Source: Siccirubricoccus phaeus (GTDB taxonomy: Bacteria; Pseudomonadota; Alphaproteobacteria; Acetobacterales; Acetobacteraceae). From it: a DNA stretch of 64,000 nt. A model generated the notes under the pieces. The model worked only from the letters and a program-made list of their open reading frames with translations. It had not been told where the DNA came from and did not search any database. The position numbers were made by a program, and so were the translations under genes. Location of the stretch: NCBI RefSeq assembly GCF_008360935.1, contig NZ_SRXO01000017.1, positions 1-64,000 of the forward strand. Reading direction: 5' to 3'. Positions 17,972-26,731 of the stretch are shown here, in pieces; within the stretch, counting starts at the first letter, position 1; each line of letters begins with the position of its first letter.

Positions 17972-18583
17972 ATGTCCACACTTCACGGCGGGAAGCCCCT
18001 GCCGGCCGCCCGATGGGATAACGATCACATGGGAGTGGCGCTGGCCGCCGCCCGCCACCACGCCGCCCAGTGGGCGCGCCGGCTGGGCCGCCAGCGCCCC
18101 GACGAGGAGGATCTCCGCCAGGACATCCTGCTCGCGGTCGTCGAGCGCGCTGGCCGATTCGATCCCTCCTGCGCCTGCTGGGCTACCTTCGTCGCGCTGC
18201 TCGCCCGGCACGCCGTGGCGGACCGCCGCCAAGCCGAGCGGCGCCGCCGCGCTGTCGAGATGATCCCGCTCGATCTCGACCAGGTCGACGCCGATGCCGC
18301 GGCGGCGTGGTCGGCGGCCTGGGCCGGTCGGCGCGACCCGTCCGCGGACATGGCCCTGCGCATCGACCTGCACGCGCTGGTCGGTGACCTGCCGCCGACG
18401 CAGCGGGCGACGCTCGCCTTGCTGCTGCGGACCGACGGCGAGCCGGCGGCGGCGCGGCGCGCCAGCGGCCGGTCCTCATCCGCCTTCCACCGCGACGTCC
18501 AGGAGCTGCGGCTGTGGCTGCTCGCCTCCGGGCTCGTCGAGGCGCGTCGGGCGCGTGGGAAGAAGCGCGGGGCCGATCGGTAG
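17972..18583 (+). CDS. Sigma-70-like early transcription factor
   Basis: A 203-aa protein resembling ECF-type sigma factors. Region 2 is RLGRQRPDEEDLRQDILLAVVERAGRFDPS with WATFVALLARHAVADRRQAERRR. A region 4-like helix-turn-helix is LPPTQRATLALLLRTDG with ARRASGRSSSAFHRDVQELR. It is first in the rightward arm and could direct RNA polymerase to phage promoters. ATG 17972 is the first Met with sensible spacing after the operator cluster. Confidence 0.72.
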   Translation: MSTLHGGKPLPAARWDNDHMGVALAAARHHAAQWARRLGRQRPDEEDLRQDILLAVVERAGRFDPSCACWATFVALLARHAVADRRQAERRRRAVEMIPLDLDQVDADAAAAWSAAWAGRRDPSADMALRIDLHALVGDLPPTQRATLALLLRTDGEPAAARRASGRSSSAFHRDVQELRLWLLASGLVEARRARGKKRGADR

Positions 18584-18599
18584 ATGAGGGGCAGGACGA
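18574..18599 (+). repeat. 26-bp inverted repeat, right copy
   Basis: Perfect reverse-complement match to 15915-15940. It spans the last codons of the sigma-like gene and the possible start codon of the next gene. Similarity continues weakly for about 25 bp upstream in both copies. Confidence 0.75.
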
Positions 18600-19036
18600 A
18601 AAGACGAGAGGACAGCCTGCCGATGACTCTCCTGTTGGGCCGCGACGGCGCCGCACCGGCCGCCGGCGCACACGCATCGATGCGGGACATCCCACGCGAC
18701 ACGAGCGCGCTGTGCGAGCGCGTCATGGCGGCGGCGCCCGGCGAGGCGATCGTCTACCACCTCGGCCTGCTGGCGCGCGACCGCGACCGGGTCGCGTCGG
18801 AGCTCACGGAGGCGCAGCGGTGCGAGCTGAACGCCGTCGCCGGCTACGCCTGGCGGCTGGCGGAGGCGGGCTGGTGCCACCTGCTCCAGCGGCGCGTGGC
18901 GCTGGAGTGCTTCGCCTACCTCCTCGTCGTGCGGCCTCGCCCACGGCAGCAGCGCGCCGCGGTGCCGGCGCCTCCGACCCAGAAGCGTTGGGTGACCTCT
19001 CCCGTCCCGGTTCCCGCCCTGGCGGAGGCGGCGTGA
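18584..19036 (+). CDS. Hypothetical prophage early protein, up to 150 aa
   Basis: Unrecognised. The central part EAIVYHLGLLARDRDRV and LNAVAGYAWRLAEAGWCHLLQRR with ECFAYLLVVRPR is helical; the end is Pro-rich. ATG 18584 lies directly after the sigma-gene stop (inside the 26-bp repeat); ATG 18623 is an alternative giving 137 aa. Its stop overlaps the next start (TGATG). Confidence 0.6.
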   Translation: MRGRTKRREDSLPMTLLLGRDGAAPAAGAHASMRDIPRDTSALCERVMAAAPGEAIVYHLGLLARDRDRVASELTEAQRCELNAVAGYAWRLAEAGWCHLLQRRVALECFAYLLVVRPRPRQQRAAVPAPPTQKRWVTSPVPVPALAEAA

Positions 19037-19578
19037 TGAGGGCGCGCAGCAACCGCCCGACGCTCGACGCCGTGCGCGCCATGCCGGTCGGCGACGTCAT
19101 CGCGCTCCCTGCCGAGCACCTCGCCCTCCTGCAGGCGGACGCCCGCGAGGCGGTCGAGGCCGCCAGGCGCCTGCAGGACTGGATCGAGGCCGCCGTCGCG
19201 CTGCGCTACGAGCAGCGCGCGGTCGGCGCCCGCGCCGCGGCCGGCAAGGACACCGGCACGGTCCGCTTCCAGGACGGCGCGGTCGAGATCGCCGTCGAGC
19301 TCCCGAAGCGCGTCGAGTGGGACGGAAGGCGCCTGGCCGCGCTCGCGGAGCAGATCCGCGCCGGGGGTGAGGATCCGGCGGAGTACATCGAGACGGCGCT
19401 GCGCGTCTCGGAGCGCGCCTACGCCGCCTGGCCCGAGCGCATCCGCCAGGCCTTCGAGCCGGCCCGCACGGTCCGCACGGGGAAGCCCGTCTACCGCCTG
19501 ACGGTCTGCACCGACCGCGAGCTGCGGGACGGCCCGCACGGCCCTGGCATCCGGCAGTCCCGGGGAGGGTCGCGCTGA
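19036..19578 (+). CDS. Hypothetical prophage early protein, 180 aa
   Basis: Mostly helical and charged: REAVEAARRLQDWIEAAVALRYEQRA, then GTVRFQDGAVEIAVELPKRVEWDG and LAALAEQIRAGGEDPAEYI. Residues 85-140 resemble the compact phage proteins that sit before Sak4-like ATPases, but no defined family is recognised. It overlaps both neighbours by one base, part of a tight early operon. Confidence 0.65.
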   Translation: MRARSNRPTLDAVRAMPVGDVIALPAEHLALLQADAREAVEAARRLQDWIEAAVALRYEQRAVGARAAAGKDTGTVRFQDGAVEIAVELPKRVEWDGRRLAALAEQIRAGGEDPAEYIETALRVSERAYAAWPERIRQAFEPARTVRTGKPVYRLTVCTDRELRDGPHGPGIRQSRGGSR

Positions 19579-20417
19579 TGGCGCTACGCATCGTCACGGC
19601 CGATGAGCGGCTCTCGCGCGCGGCCAACAAGACCACGGTCGCGCTGTTCGGCCCCACCGGCGTCGGCAAGACCACGCAGCTCCGCACGCTGCCCGCGGAG
19701 GAGACCATTTGCATCGACCTCGAGGCCGGCCTCAAGTCGGTGCAGGACTGGCGCGGCGACAGCATCCCGGTGCGCCGCTTCGACGACGCCATCGACATCG
19801 CCTGCCTGGTCGGCGGGGTGAACCCGGCCGCGGATCCAAACGGGTTCTTCTCGGAGGCGCACTACCGCCACCTCGCCGCGGCGCATCCGGATCTGGTCCG
19901 GCTGCTCGCCGCGAAGTCGATCGTCTTCCTCGACAGCATCACCGACCTCACCCGCCAGGCGATGGCCTGGGCCAAGACCCGGCCCGAGGCCTTCTCCGAG
20001 AAGACCGGCAAGCCCGACACGCGCGGCGCCTACGGCCTGATGGCGCGAGAGGTGATCGGGCTGCTGAAGCACCTGCAGCACGCCCCGGGCAAGACCGTGA
20101 TCATGGTCGGCATCCTGGAGCGGGTCACCGACGACTTCGGGAAGGTGAGCTGGCAGCCGCAGATGGAGGGCGGCAAGGCCGCCCGCGAGCTGCCCGGCAT
20201 CGTCGACCAGGTGGTGTCGATGTCGCTCTTCGCCCGCGAGGGCGAGGGCGCGTGGCGGCACGACCCCGAGCGCGGGACCGAGCGTCGGCTGGTCTGCCGC
20301 GCCGGCAACGCCTTCGGCCTGCCGGCCAAGGACCGCTCCGGCCGCCTCGACGAGACCGAGCCGCCCGACCTCCGCGCCCTGCTCCACAAGATCAACGCCC
20401 AGCCCGCCCGCGCCTGA
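19578..20417 (+). CDS. Phage AAA ATPase, Sak4-like recombination protein
   Basis: A 279-aa RecA-fold ATPase with Walker A GPTGVGKTT at residues 25-33, the strand after it (ICIDLEAGL), a Walker B-like SIVFLDSITDL and a later VIMVGILERVTDDFG. This matches the phage nucleotide-binding family (AAA_24) that includes Sak4 single-strand annealing proteins. It probably works with the following protein and the PD-(D/E)XK exonuclease in phage recombination. Confidence 0.8.
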   Translation: MALRIVTADERLSRAANKTTVALFGPTGVGKTTQLRTLPAEETICIDLEAGLKSVQDWRGDSIPVRRFDDAIDIACLVGGVNPAADPNGFFSEAHYRHLAAAHPDLVRLLAAKSIVFLDSITDLTRQAMAWAKTRPEAFSEKTGKPDTRGAYGLMAREVIGLLKHLQHAPGKTVIMVGILERVTDDFGKVSWQPQMEGGKAARELPGIVDQVVSMSLFAREGEGAWRHDPERGTERRLVCRAGNAFGLPAKDRSGRLDETEPPDLRALLHKINAQPARA

Positions 20418-20439
20418 CCGCCAGCCGAGAGACCCTGCC

Positions 20440-21174
20440 ATGTATGACATGAACGACGCCGAGCTGCCGCGCAGCTCCGACCTGATCCCCGACGGCACCT
20501 TCGCCAAGGTCACCATGGTGATCCGCCCCGGCGGCCTCGACGGCCAGGGCGAGGTGGACCGCGGCCTGCTGAAGGCCTCCCGCAGCGGCGGCGACGTGCG
20601 GATGATCGACGCCGAGTTCACGGTGATCGTCGGCCCGCACGCCAAGCGCAAGTTCTGGCAGAACTTCACCGTCGCCGGCGGCAAGGTCGACGAGCAGGGC
20701 GTGTCGATCGGCTGGAAGATCTCGAAGGGGACCTTCCGGGCGATGATCGACAGCGCCTGCGGCCTCGACCCGCAGGACATGAGCGAGGCGGCCCGGGCCA
20801 AGCGCGTGCTGCGCGGCCTCGCCGACCTCTCGGGCATCACCTTCGCCGCCAAGATCTGCGTCGAGCCGTCGAGCGACGCGCGCTACAGCGCGAGCAATCG
20901 GCTGGACCGCGTCGTCCTGCCCGGCGAGCCGGAATACGCGCGGATCATGGCCGGCGAGCCGGTGCCGGCGTCGCCTTCCGCCCCGCGCCCCGCCAAGCAG
21001 GCCGTAGCACCCGCGCCCGCACCCGCGGCCCCGGCCTGGGCGAGCGCGAGCCCGCCCGCCGCGGCGCCCGCCGCGCACCACCAGTGGGCGGCCCCGGCGG
21101 CCCAGCCGCCGCTCCCGCCATCGCCGGCCGCCCAGGCCCCGCTCGCGGGCGGCCCCGCCTGGCTGAACGGCTGA
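20440..21174 (+). CDS. Probable ssDNA-binding partner of the Sak4-like ATPase
   Basis: A 244-aa protein. Residues 1-165 form a beta-rich domain (SDLIPDGTFAKVTMVI, DAEFTVIVGPHAKRKFWQNF, GITFAAKICVEP); the rest is a Pro/Ala-rich tail ending in GGPAWLNG. This domain-plus-disordered-tail layout resembles SSB proteins, and the location after a Sak4-like ATPase supports it. No SSB signature is strong enough to be certain. Confidence 0.55.
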   Translation: MYDMNDAELPRSSDLIPDGTFAKVTMVIRPGGLDGQGEVDRGLLKASRSGGDVRMIDAEFTVIVGPHAKRKFWQNFTVAGGKVDEQGVSIGWKISKGTFRAMIDSACGLDPQDMSEAARAKRVLRGLADLSGITFAAKICVEPSSDARYSASNRLDRVVLPGEPEYARIMAGEPVPASPSAPRPAKQAVAPAPAPAAPAWASASPPAAAPAAHHQWAAPAAQPPLPPSPAAQAPLAGGPAWLNG

Positions 21175-21181
21175 TGGCGGG

Positions 21182-21640
21182 ATGGCGCGACGTCGCTGGG
21201 GCGGCCGGCCGCGGGAGGTGCGGCCGCCCCCGGGCCGGCAGCCGCCGCCGCGCGGCTGCACGCCGGAGGACCAGGTGCGCCGCCTGGTCTGCGCGCTCTG
21301 CGGCCGCGAGGCGAAGGGCTTCGGCTACGTACACGAGATGCGGCTCGGCGAGTTCCCGCACCACCGCTTCTGCTCGATGGCCTGCTGCGACGCCGGCGGC
21401 GCGCTGGCGCGGAGATCGAGCGGCGTGATCGACAGGACGCCGATGGAGGCCCAGGCGGTCAAGGAGGCGCGCCGCCCCTTCGCCGAGGTGCTGACGGAGT
21501 TGGGCCTCATGACACCCTTCGCCGACCGCAGCGCGGCCGAGATCGACCGCCTGATCGAGGCCTGCGTGGACGGCTTCCAGGCCTCCATGCGCCGCCAGGC
21601 GGCCGAGCGCGACCCGCTCGACGACCCGATTCCGTTTTGA
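21182..21640 (+). CDS. DUF6511-like phage protein with a zinc-finger pattern
   Basis: A 152-aa protein with a Cys pair LVCALCGREAKGFGYVH, then FCSMACCDAGGA, together resembling a treble-clef zinc site, followed by a helical segment EAQAVKEARRPFAEVLTELGLM and an end of DPLDDPIPF. Proteins with this layout occur in alphaproteobacterial prophages under DUF6511; function unknown. Confidence 0.6.
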   Translation: MARRRWGGRPREVRPPPGRQPPPRGCTPEDQVRRLVCALCGREAKGFGYVHEMRLGEFPHHRFCSMACCDAGGALARRSSGVIDRTPMEAQAVKEARRPFAEVLTELGLMTPFADRSAAEIDRLIEACVDGFQASMRRQAAERDPLDDPIPF

Positions 21641-21641
21641 G

Positions 21642-22430
21642 GTGCCCGTGCCGCTCGACATGAACCATGGCTCCGGCGTCGTCTACGGCCGGGGTGACGC
21701 GCCGCCCGGAGATGCCGCGGAGACCACCGCGCGGGTCAACGCGCTGGTGGACGCCGCGCTGGTGGCGCGCAACCGCCGCCAGCGCCCGCGCGACTACCTC
21801 GGCGGCAGCCGCGTCGGCGAGCCCTGCGCCCGCAAGCTCGTCTACGAGGTCGCGCACGCGCCGAAGGATCCGGGACGCGACTTCGACGGCGGCATCCTGC
21901 GCGTGTTCGATGCGGGCCACCAGTTCGAGGCGCTGTCCACCCGCTGGCTGCGCGAGGCCGGCTTCGACCTGCGCGACCGCGGCGCGGACGGCGGGCAGTT
22001 CGGCTTCTCGGCGGCCAGTGGCAGGCTGCGCGGGCACGCCGACGGGGTCATCGTCGCCGGGCCCGACGTCGGCCTCCGCTGGCCGGCCCTGTGGGAGCAC
22101 AAGGCGCTCGGGCAGCGGTCCTGGTCCGACCTGGTCAAGCGCGGGCTGCGCCTCTCGAAGCCGATCTACTTCGCGCAGGTGCAGCTCTACATGGCCTACC
22201 TCCAGCTCGAGGTGACGTTCTTCACGGCGCTGAACCGCGACACGCTCGCGCTGTACCACGAAGCCGTGCCCTTCGACGCTGCCGAGGCGCAGCGCCTGTC
22301 CGACCAGGCAGTCGGGATCCTGCGCGCGGTCGAGGTGGGCGAGCTGCCGCCGCGCATCGCCCAGGCCGCCGATTTCTATCTGTGCCGGCTTTGCCCTTAC
22401 GCCACCCGCTGCTGGGAGGCGCCGGCATGA
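21642..22430 (+). CDS. PD-(D/E)XK exonuclease (Cas4/RecB-like)
   Basis: A 262-aa nuclease. After GSRVGEPCARKLVYE, which includes a conserved Cys, the catalytic motif is Asp in LRGHADGVIV and E-x-K in LWEHKALG, followed by QVQLYMAYLQ. C-terminal cysteines CRLCPYATRCW could bind an iron-sulfur cluster as in Cas4/AddB. It would generate single strands for the Sak4-like annealer. Start GTG 21642; ATG 21660 is an alternative. Confidence 0.8.
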   Translation: MPVPLDMNHGSGVVYGRGDAPPGDAAETTARVNALVDAALVARNRRQRPRDYLGGSRVGEPCARKLVYEVAHAPKDPGRDFDGGILRVFDAGHQFEALSTRWLREAGFDLRDRGADGGQFGFSAASGRLRGHADGVIVAGPDVGLRWPALWEHKALGQRSWSDLVKRGLRLSKPIYFAQVQLYMAYLQLEVTFFTALNRDTLALYHEAVPFDAAEAQRLSDQAVGILRAVEVGELPPRIAQAADFYLCRLCPYATRCWEAPA

Positions 22431-23710
22431 CCGTCACGCCCTCGCCCCAGCAGGCCGCGGCTATCGCCGCCATCGTGGAGTGGTATCGCCACGGCCGCGG
22501 TCAGCAGCAGGTGTTCCGGCTCTTCGGTTTCGCCGGCACCGGCAAGAGCACCATCACCGCCGCCGCCATTCAGGCCCTCGGGCTGGATCCGATGGCGCGC
22601 GACGGCGGTGGCGCGGGCGGCGTGCTGTTCGCGGCCTTCACCGGCAAGGCGGCGCTGGTGATGACCCGCAAGGGCACGCCCGCCTCCACCATCCACTCCC
22701 TCATCTACCGTGTCTCGGAGGCGACGCCGGAAGAGATCGCCCGGGTCGAGAAGGAGCTGTTCGACCTGCAGCGCGGCCTCGGCCGGATGGCGTCCGCCGA
22801 GCGCGCCTTCGCCGAGACGCAGATCCGCCGGCTCGAACTGCGCCTCGCGGACATCCACCGCCCCACCTTCCTGCTGAACGACCAGTCGCGCGTCCGCGAC
22901 GCCGACCTGATCGTGCTCGACGAGGTCTCCATGGTCGGCCCGGAGATGGCGGCCGACCTGCTGGCCTTCGGCAAGCCGATCCTAGTGCTCGGCGACCCCG
23001 GGCAGCTGCCGCCGATCAAGGGCGCCGGCGCCTTCACGCAGGCGGCGCCGGACGTGATGCTGACCGAGATCCACCGCCAGGCCGGCGAGAGCGCCATCGT
23101 CCGCCTCGCCACCCTGGCGCGGCAAGGCATCGAGATCCCGCCGGGCGCGCACGACGAGCACGTCTGGAAGCTGCCGCGGAACGCGATCGCGCCGGCGCAG
23201 ATGCTGCGCGGCGGCCAGGTCATCTGCGGGCGCAACAGCACGCGACTGTGGCTGAACAGCGCCATCAAGGCCGCGGCCGGCTTCCCTGCCGTCTACCCGG
23301 AGGGCCGCGCCGAGAAGATCATCTGCCTCAAGAACCGCCACGACCTCGGCCTGGTCAACGGCATGTTCGTCTCGCTCGCCGAGGTGCGGGACGAGGGCCG
23401 GCTTGCCTTCTCGGCCACGGTCACGACCGAGGACGGCACCGCGATCGCCGGCCGGCACCGGTTCTACAAGGGCCACTACGACGACCACGTCCGGCCGGAG
23501 CCGGACCGCGCGCGGCAGGACTGGCGCGAGCTGCGCGGCCTGGTCGAGACCTCCTGGGGCTACGCCATCACCTGCCACAAGGCGCAGGGCAGCCAGTGGG
23601 AGAACGTGGTCGTCTACGACGACGGCCTCTCGCGCACCGCCGAGGACCGCGCCCGCTGGCTCTACACCGCGATCACGCGCGCCGAGCGCGGGCTGGTGCT
23701 GCTTGATTGA
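22427..23710 (+). CDS. RecD/Dda-like SF1B DNA helicase
   Basis: A 427-aa helicase. Motif I is GFAGTGKST (residues 34-42), motif II LIVLDEVSMVG near 165, motif III LGDPGQLPPI, then EIHRQAGES, and in the C-terminal UvrD_C_2 part TCHKAQGSQW and LYTAITRAERGLVLL. It should move 5' to 3' on ssDNA like phage T4 Dda. ATG 22427 overlaps the nuclease stop. It sits between recombination and primase genes. Confidence 0.88.
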   Translation: MTVTPSPQQAAAIAAIVEWYRHGRGQQQVFRLFGFAGTGKSTITAAAIQALGLDPMARDGGGAGGVLFAAFTGKAALVMTRKGTPASTIHSLIYRVSEATPEEIARVEKELFDLQRGLGRMASAERAFAETQIRRLELRLADIHRPTFLLNDQSRVRDADLIVLDEVSMVGPEMAADLLAFGKPILVLGDPGQLPPIKGAGAFTQAAPDVMLTEIHRQAGESAIVRLATLARQGIEIPPGAHDEHVWKLPRNAIAPAQMLRGGQVICGRNSTRLWLNSAIKAAAGFPAVYPEGRAEKIICLKNRHDLGLVNGMFVSLAEVRDEGRLAFSATVTTEDGTAIAGRHRFYKGHYDDHVRPEPDRARQDWRELRGLVETSWGYAITCHKAQGSQWENVVVYDDGLSRTAEDRARWLYTAITRAERGLVLLD

Positions 23711-26603
23711 CCTGAACGACGCCAGCACCGGGCCCGCGCGGTATGACCTCGAGGCGATCTCCGAGCGGCTGCGCGACACCGCCCATGCCTGGGTGCCGGG
23801 CCTGTTCCCGAACGGGCGCCGGCAAGGCGATGAGTGGCGGCTCGCCAACATCGCGGGTGCACCGCCACGCCGCTCCGGCTCCTGCGTCATCATGCTGCGC
23901 GGCGAGCACGCCGGCGACTGGCACGACTTCGACGGCGGCGAGGGCGGCGGGCCGCTCTCCACGCTGGCGCACGGCACGGGCCTGGCCGACCGGGCGCTGT
24001 TCGCCCACGCGGCGGGGATGACCGGCTGGAGCGGCGAAGGCCCCGCCCGCCAGGAGCCGCCGCCCGCGCCGAAGCCGGAGCGCGACGCCGCGCGCGAGAT
24101 CGCCTTCATCCGCGAACACGCCCGGCCGATCCAGGGGACCGCCGCGGAGCGCTACCTCCAGGGCCGCGGCCTTGCCGTGCCGGCGGGCGCCGACCTGCTC
24201 TTCCACCCGGACCTGGCGAACTTCGAGACCCGTGCCGGCTACCCCGCGATGCTCGGGCTGGTGCGGAACCTCGCCGGCCAGGTGGTGGCGGTGCACCGGA
24301 CCTACCTGTGGGAGGACGGCGAGGCGGTCCGCAAGGCGGCCATCCCGAAGCCGCGCATGGTGCTCGGCAGGACCGGCGGCGGCACGGTGCGGCTCGCCCC
24401 GCTCGGTCGGCATGGCGTGCTCGGCCTTTGCGAGGGCATCGAGACCGGCCTCGCCGCGATGCTGGCCTGCCCCGGGCTGCCGGTCTGGGCAGCGCTGTCC
24501 ACGTCCGGCCTGGAGCAGGCGCTGCTGCCGCCCGAGGCGCGCCGCATCGTCATCCTCGCCGACCACGATGCGTCCGGCGCCGGGCTCCGCGCCGCCGAGG
24601 CCACGGCGGCGAAGCTCCGCCTGGAGGGACGCGAGGTCTCGATCGCACCCCCGCCCACGCAGGGTGACGACTTCAACGACATGCTGCTGCGCGACGGCGC
24701 GGAGGCGATCGCCTCCCTGGTGGACCAGGCGATGCGCGGCTCCGTCGCCGAGCCGCTGCCGCAGGAGCCCGAGACGGGCCGACACCTGCCCATCGGCTTC
24801 GTGGAGCCGGCGCAGCCGCTGCCCACGGCCCGCGCCGACGAGGGCAACCTGGACCGCGCCACCGCCCGCGCCTGGGGCCTCGTCCTCGGCGCGAACCGCT
24901 CGCCCTGGCTGTTCCGGCTTGGTGGAGAGCCATCCTGGGTCGTGCCCGACGACGAGGGCCGCCCTGTGCCGGTGACGGTCCGTGAGGAGCGCCTGCGGCA
25001 CATGCTGGCGAAGCTCGCCGACTGGCGGAAGCTCAACGCCAAGGGCGACCTGGTGCCCGCACCGCCGCCGACCGGCGTGGTGAAGTCGATGGTCGCCACC
25101 CCCGACCCGGCGCTGCCTGTCCTCGCTGGCATCGTCACCGCGCCGGTGCTCGGACGCGGGGGCGTCCTGCTGACCGAGTCCGGCTACCACCCTGATGCGC
25201 GGCTCCTCTACCGGCCGCCGCCAGGCTTCGTGCTGCCGCCGGTCCCCGAACGCCCTTCCGCGGCGGACATCGCCGCCGCCAGGTCGCTGCTGCTCGACGA
25301 CCTGCTCGGGGACTTCCCTTTCACCTCGGAGGCGGAGCGGGCCCACGCGCTCTGCCTCCTGCTGCTCGGCTTCGTGCGGGCGATGGTCGACGGGCCGACG
25401 CCGCTTCACCTCATCGAGAAGCCCACGCCCGGCACCGGCGCCACGCTGATGGTCGACGCCATCGCCACAATCCATACGGGCTGCGGCGCGTCGGTGATGA
25501 CGGAGGGTAGCGACGACGAGGAGTGGCGCAAGCGCATCACCGCGAAGCTGCGCCAGATCCCCTCGCTCGTGCTCATCGACAACCTGCGTTCGGAGCTCGA
25601 CAGCGCAGCCCTTGCCGCGGCCCTCACCGCGCCGTTCTGGGAGGACCGCATCCTTGGCGCGTCGGAAATGGCGCGCCTCCCGATCCGCTGCACCTGGGTC
25701 GCCACCGGCAACAACCCCAGTTCCTCGCACGAGATCGCCCGCCGCCTCGTGCGGATCCGCCTCGACGCGCGAACCGACCAACCGTGGCGTCGCGACGGCT
25801 TCCGCCATCCCGACCTGATGGTGTGGGTGCGTGCGAACCGCGCGAGGTTGGTCGCGGCCTGCCTGACCCTCTGCCGTGCCTGGGTCGCGGCGGGCCGTCC
25901 GCGCGGCGAGCGGAGCATCGGCAGCTACGAGGCCTGGTCGCAGGCCATGGGCGGCATCCTCGCCGTCGCCGGCGTGCCCGGCTTCCTCGGCAACCTCGAG
26001 GAGCTGATGGAGGCGTCGGACGCCGAGGGCGGCGCCTGGCGCGGCTTCGTGCAGACCTGGTGGGACCGCTTCGGCACGGCCGAGGTGAGCGTCAGCGACC
26101 TCTTCGGCCACGCGAAGCTCGCCGATCCACCGCTGCCGATCAGCGCCAAGGACGAGAACGGGCAGCGCGTGCGTCTCGGCCTCGCGCTCCGGAAGCTGCG
26201 GGACCGCGCCTTTCGGGTCGCCGACCGCCTCGTGCATGTCCGGCCCGCTGCCACGCTGCACAACGCGCAGCGGTGGCGCCTCGAGCCCTCCGCGGATCGA
26301 GACGGTGGGAGGGTTGCGGCAGGCGTGGGAGGGTTGGCGCTCAACCCTAACACCGTGCCACGCCAGGAAATCCCTGGGGTTGGGGAGGGTGGGGAGGGTT
26401 GGGAGGGTTCTTCCACCCCTCACACACACGCGCACGCGCGCACGCACATGATGCCGGAGGGGAGCGGGAAACCCTCCCAACCCTATCAACCCTCCCCGAG
26501 CCCTGCTCCGAGCACGGTTCTCGGCGGGGAGGGTTCTCGGGAGGGTTTGCACAGACCCTCCCAGGCATCCCCCGCGCCCGGCTGGCTGGACGGCGTGCCG
26601 TGA
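23703..26603 (+). CDS. Phage primase-helicase (Toprim plus D5-like ATPase)
   Basis: A 966-aa two-domain replication protein. The N-terminal half is primase-like: WHDFDGGEGGG, GTAAERYLQGRGL, then Toprim motifs LCEGIETGLAAM (near 240) and VILADHDASG (near 282). The second half is an ATPase with EKPTPGTGATL near 572, IPSLVLIDNLRSELDS and TWVATGNNPSSSHEIARR. The P-loop lacks the usual lysine, a feature worth noting. The last 100 residues are low-complexity and encoded by repeats. No ATG fits; TTG 23703, overlapping the helicase end, is the likely start. Confidence 0.85.
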   Translation: MIDLNDASTGPARYDLEAISERLRDTAHAWVPGLFPNGRRQGDEWRLANIAGAPPRRSGSCVIMLRGEHAGDWHDFDGGEGGGPLSTLAHGTGLADRALFAHAAGMTGWSGEGPARQEPPPAPKPERDAAREIAFIREHARPIQGTAAERYLQGRGLAVPAGADLLFHPDLANFETRAGYPAMLGLVRNLAGQVVAVHRTYLWEDGEAVRKAAIPKPRMVLGRTGGGTVRLAPLGRHGVLGLCEGIETGLAAMLACPGLPVWAALSTSGLEQALLPPEARRIVILADHDASGAGLRAAEATAAKLRLEGREVSIAPPPTQGDDFNDMLLRDGAEAIASLVDQAMRGSVAEPLPQEPETGRHLPIGFVEPAQPLPTARADEGNLDRATARAWGLVLGANRSPWLFRLGGEPSWVVPDDEGRPVPVTVREERLRHMLAKLADWRKLNAKGDLVPAPPPTGVVKSMVATPDPALPVLAGIVTAPVLGRGGVLLTESGYHPDARLLYRPPPGFVLPPVPERPSAADIAAARSLLLDDLLGDFPFTSEAERAHALCLLLLGFVRAMVDGPTPLHLIEKPTPGTGATLMVDAIATIHTGCGASVMTEGSDDEEWRKRITAKLRQIPSLVLIDNLRSELDSAALAAALTAPFWEDRILGASEMARLPIRCTWVATGNNPSSSHEIARRLVRIRLDARTDQPWRRDGFRHPDLMVWVRANRARLVAACLTLCRAWVAAGRPRGERSIGSYEAWSQAMGGILAVAGVPGFLGNLEELMEASDAEGGAWRGFVQTWWDRFGTAEVSVSDLFGHAKLADPPLPISAKDENGQRVRLGLALRKLRDRAFRVADRLVHVRPAATLHNAQRWRLEPSADRDGGRVAAGVGGLALNPNTVPRQEIPGVGEGGEGWEGSSTPHTHAHARTHMMPEGSGKPSQPYQPSPSPAPSTVLGGEGSREGLHRPSQASPAPGWLDGVP
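26307..26562. repeat. GGGAGGGT repeat cluster (candidate origin, G-quadruplex)
   Basis: Seven copies of GGGAGGGT on the + strand (starting 26307, 26327, 26383, 26392, 26401, 26527, 26539) and three inverted copies (26471-26478, 26489-26496, 26555-26562) within 256 bp at the end of the primase gene. The block 26376-26407 has seven G-tracts in a row, enough for a G-quadruplex. Iterons inside a replication gene recall the lambda ori in gene O. Confidence 0.65.
26421..26450. repeat. 30-bp alternating pyrimidine-purine tract
   Basis: Every step alternates between C/T and A/G across 30 bp, mixing CA and CG dinucleotides. Such tracts can adopt Z-DNA under negative supercoiling. It lies in the middle of the GGGAGGGT cluster and encodes HTHAHARTHM in the primase tail. 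Confidence 0.7.
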
Positions 26604-26731
26604 TGCCTCGTCCGCGCAGCCGCGGACCGCCGGAACGCGGTCCGCCCCGGAAAGCCGGGCAGCGACGGCGAGCTCCGCCAAGAACCGCGCCGTCGCCGCC
26701 CTCACCACGACGATCCTCTCTCGGAGACCCC

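Noticed and set aside
15915-18599. Hin/hix-type invertible switch
   Set aside because: The 26-bp repeats are not dyad-symmetric like hix sites and the right copy covers coding ends; kept only as a secondary idea.
26307-26562. CRISPR array
   Set aside because: Repeats are only 8-9 bp, irregularly spaced and in both orientations; no cas genes nearby.
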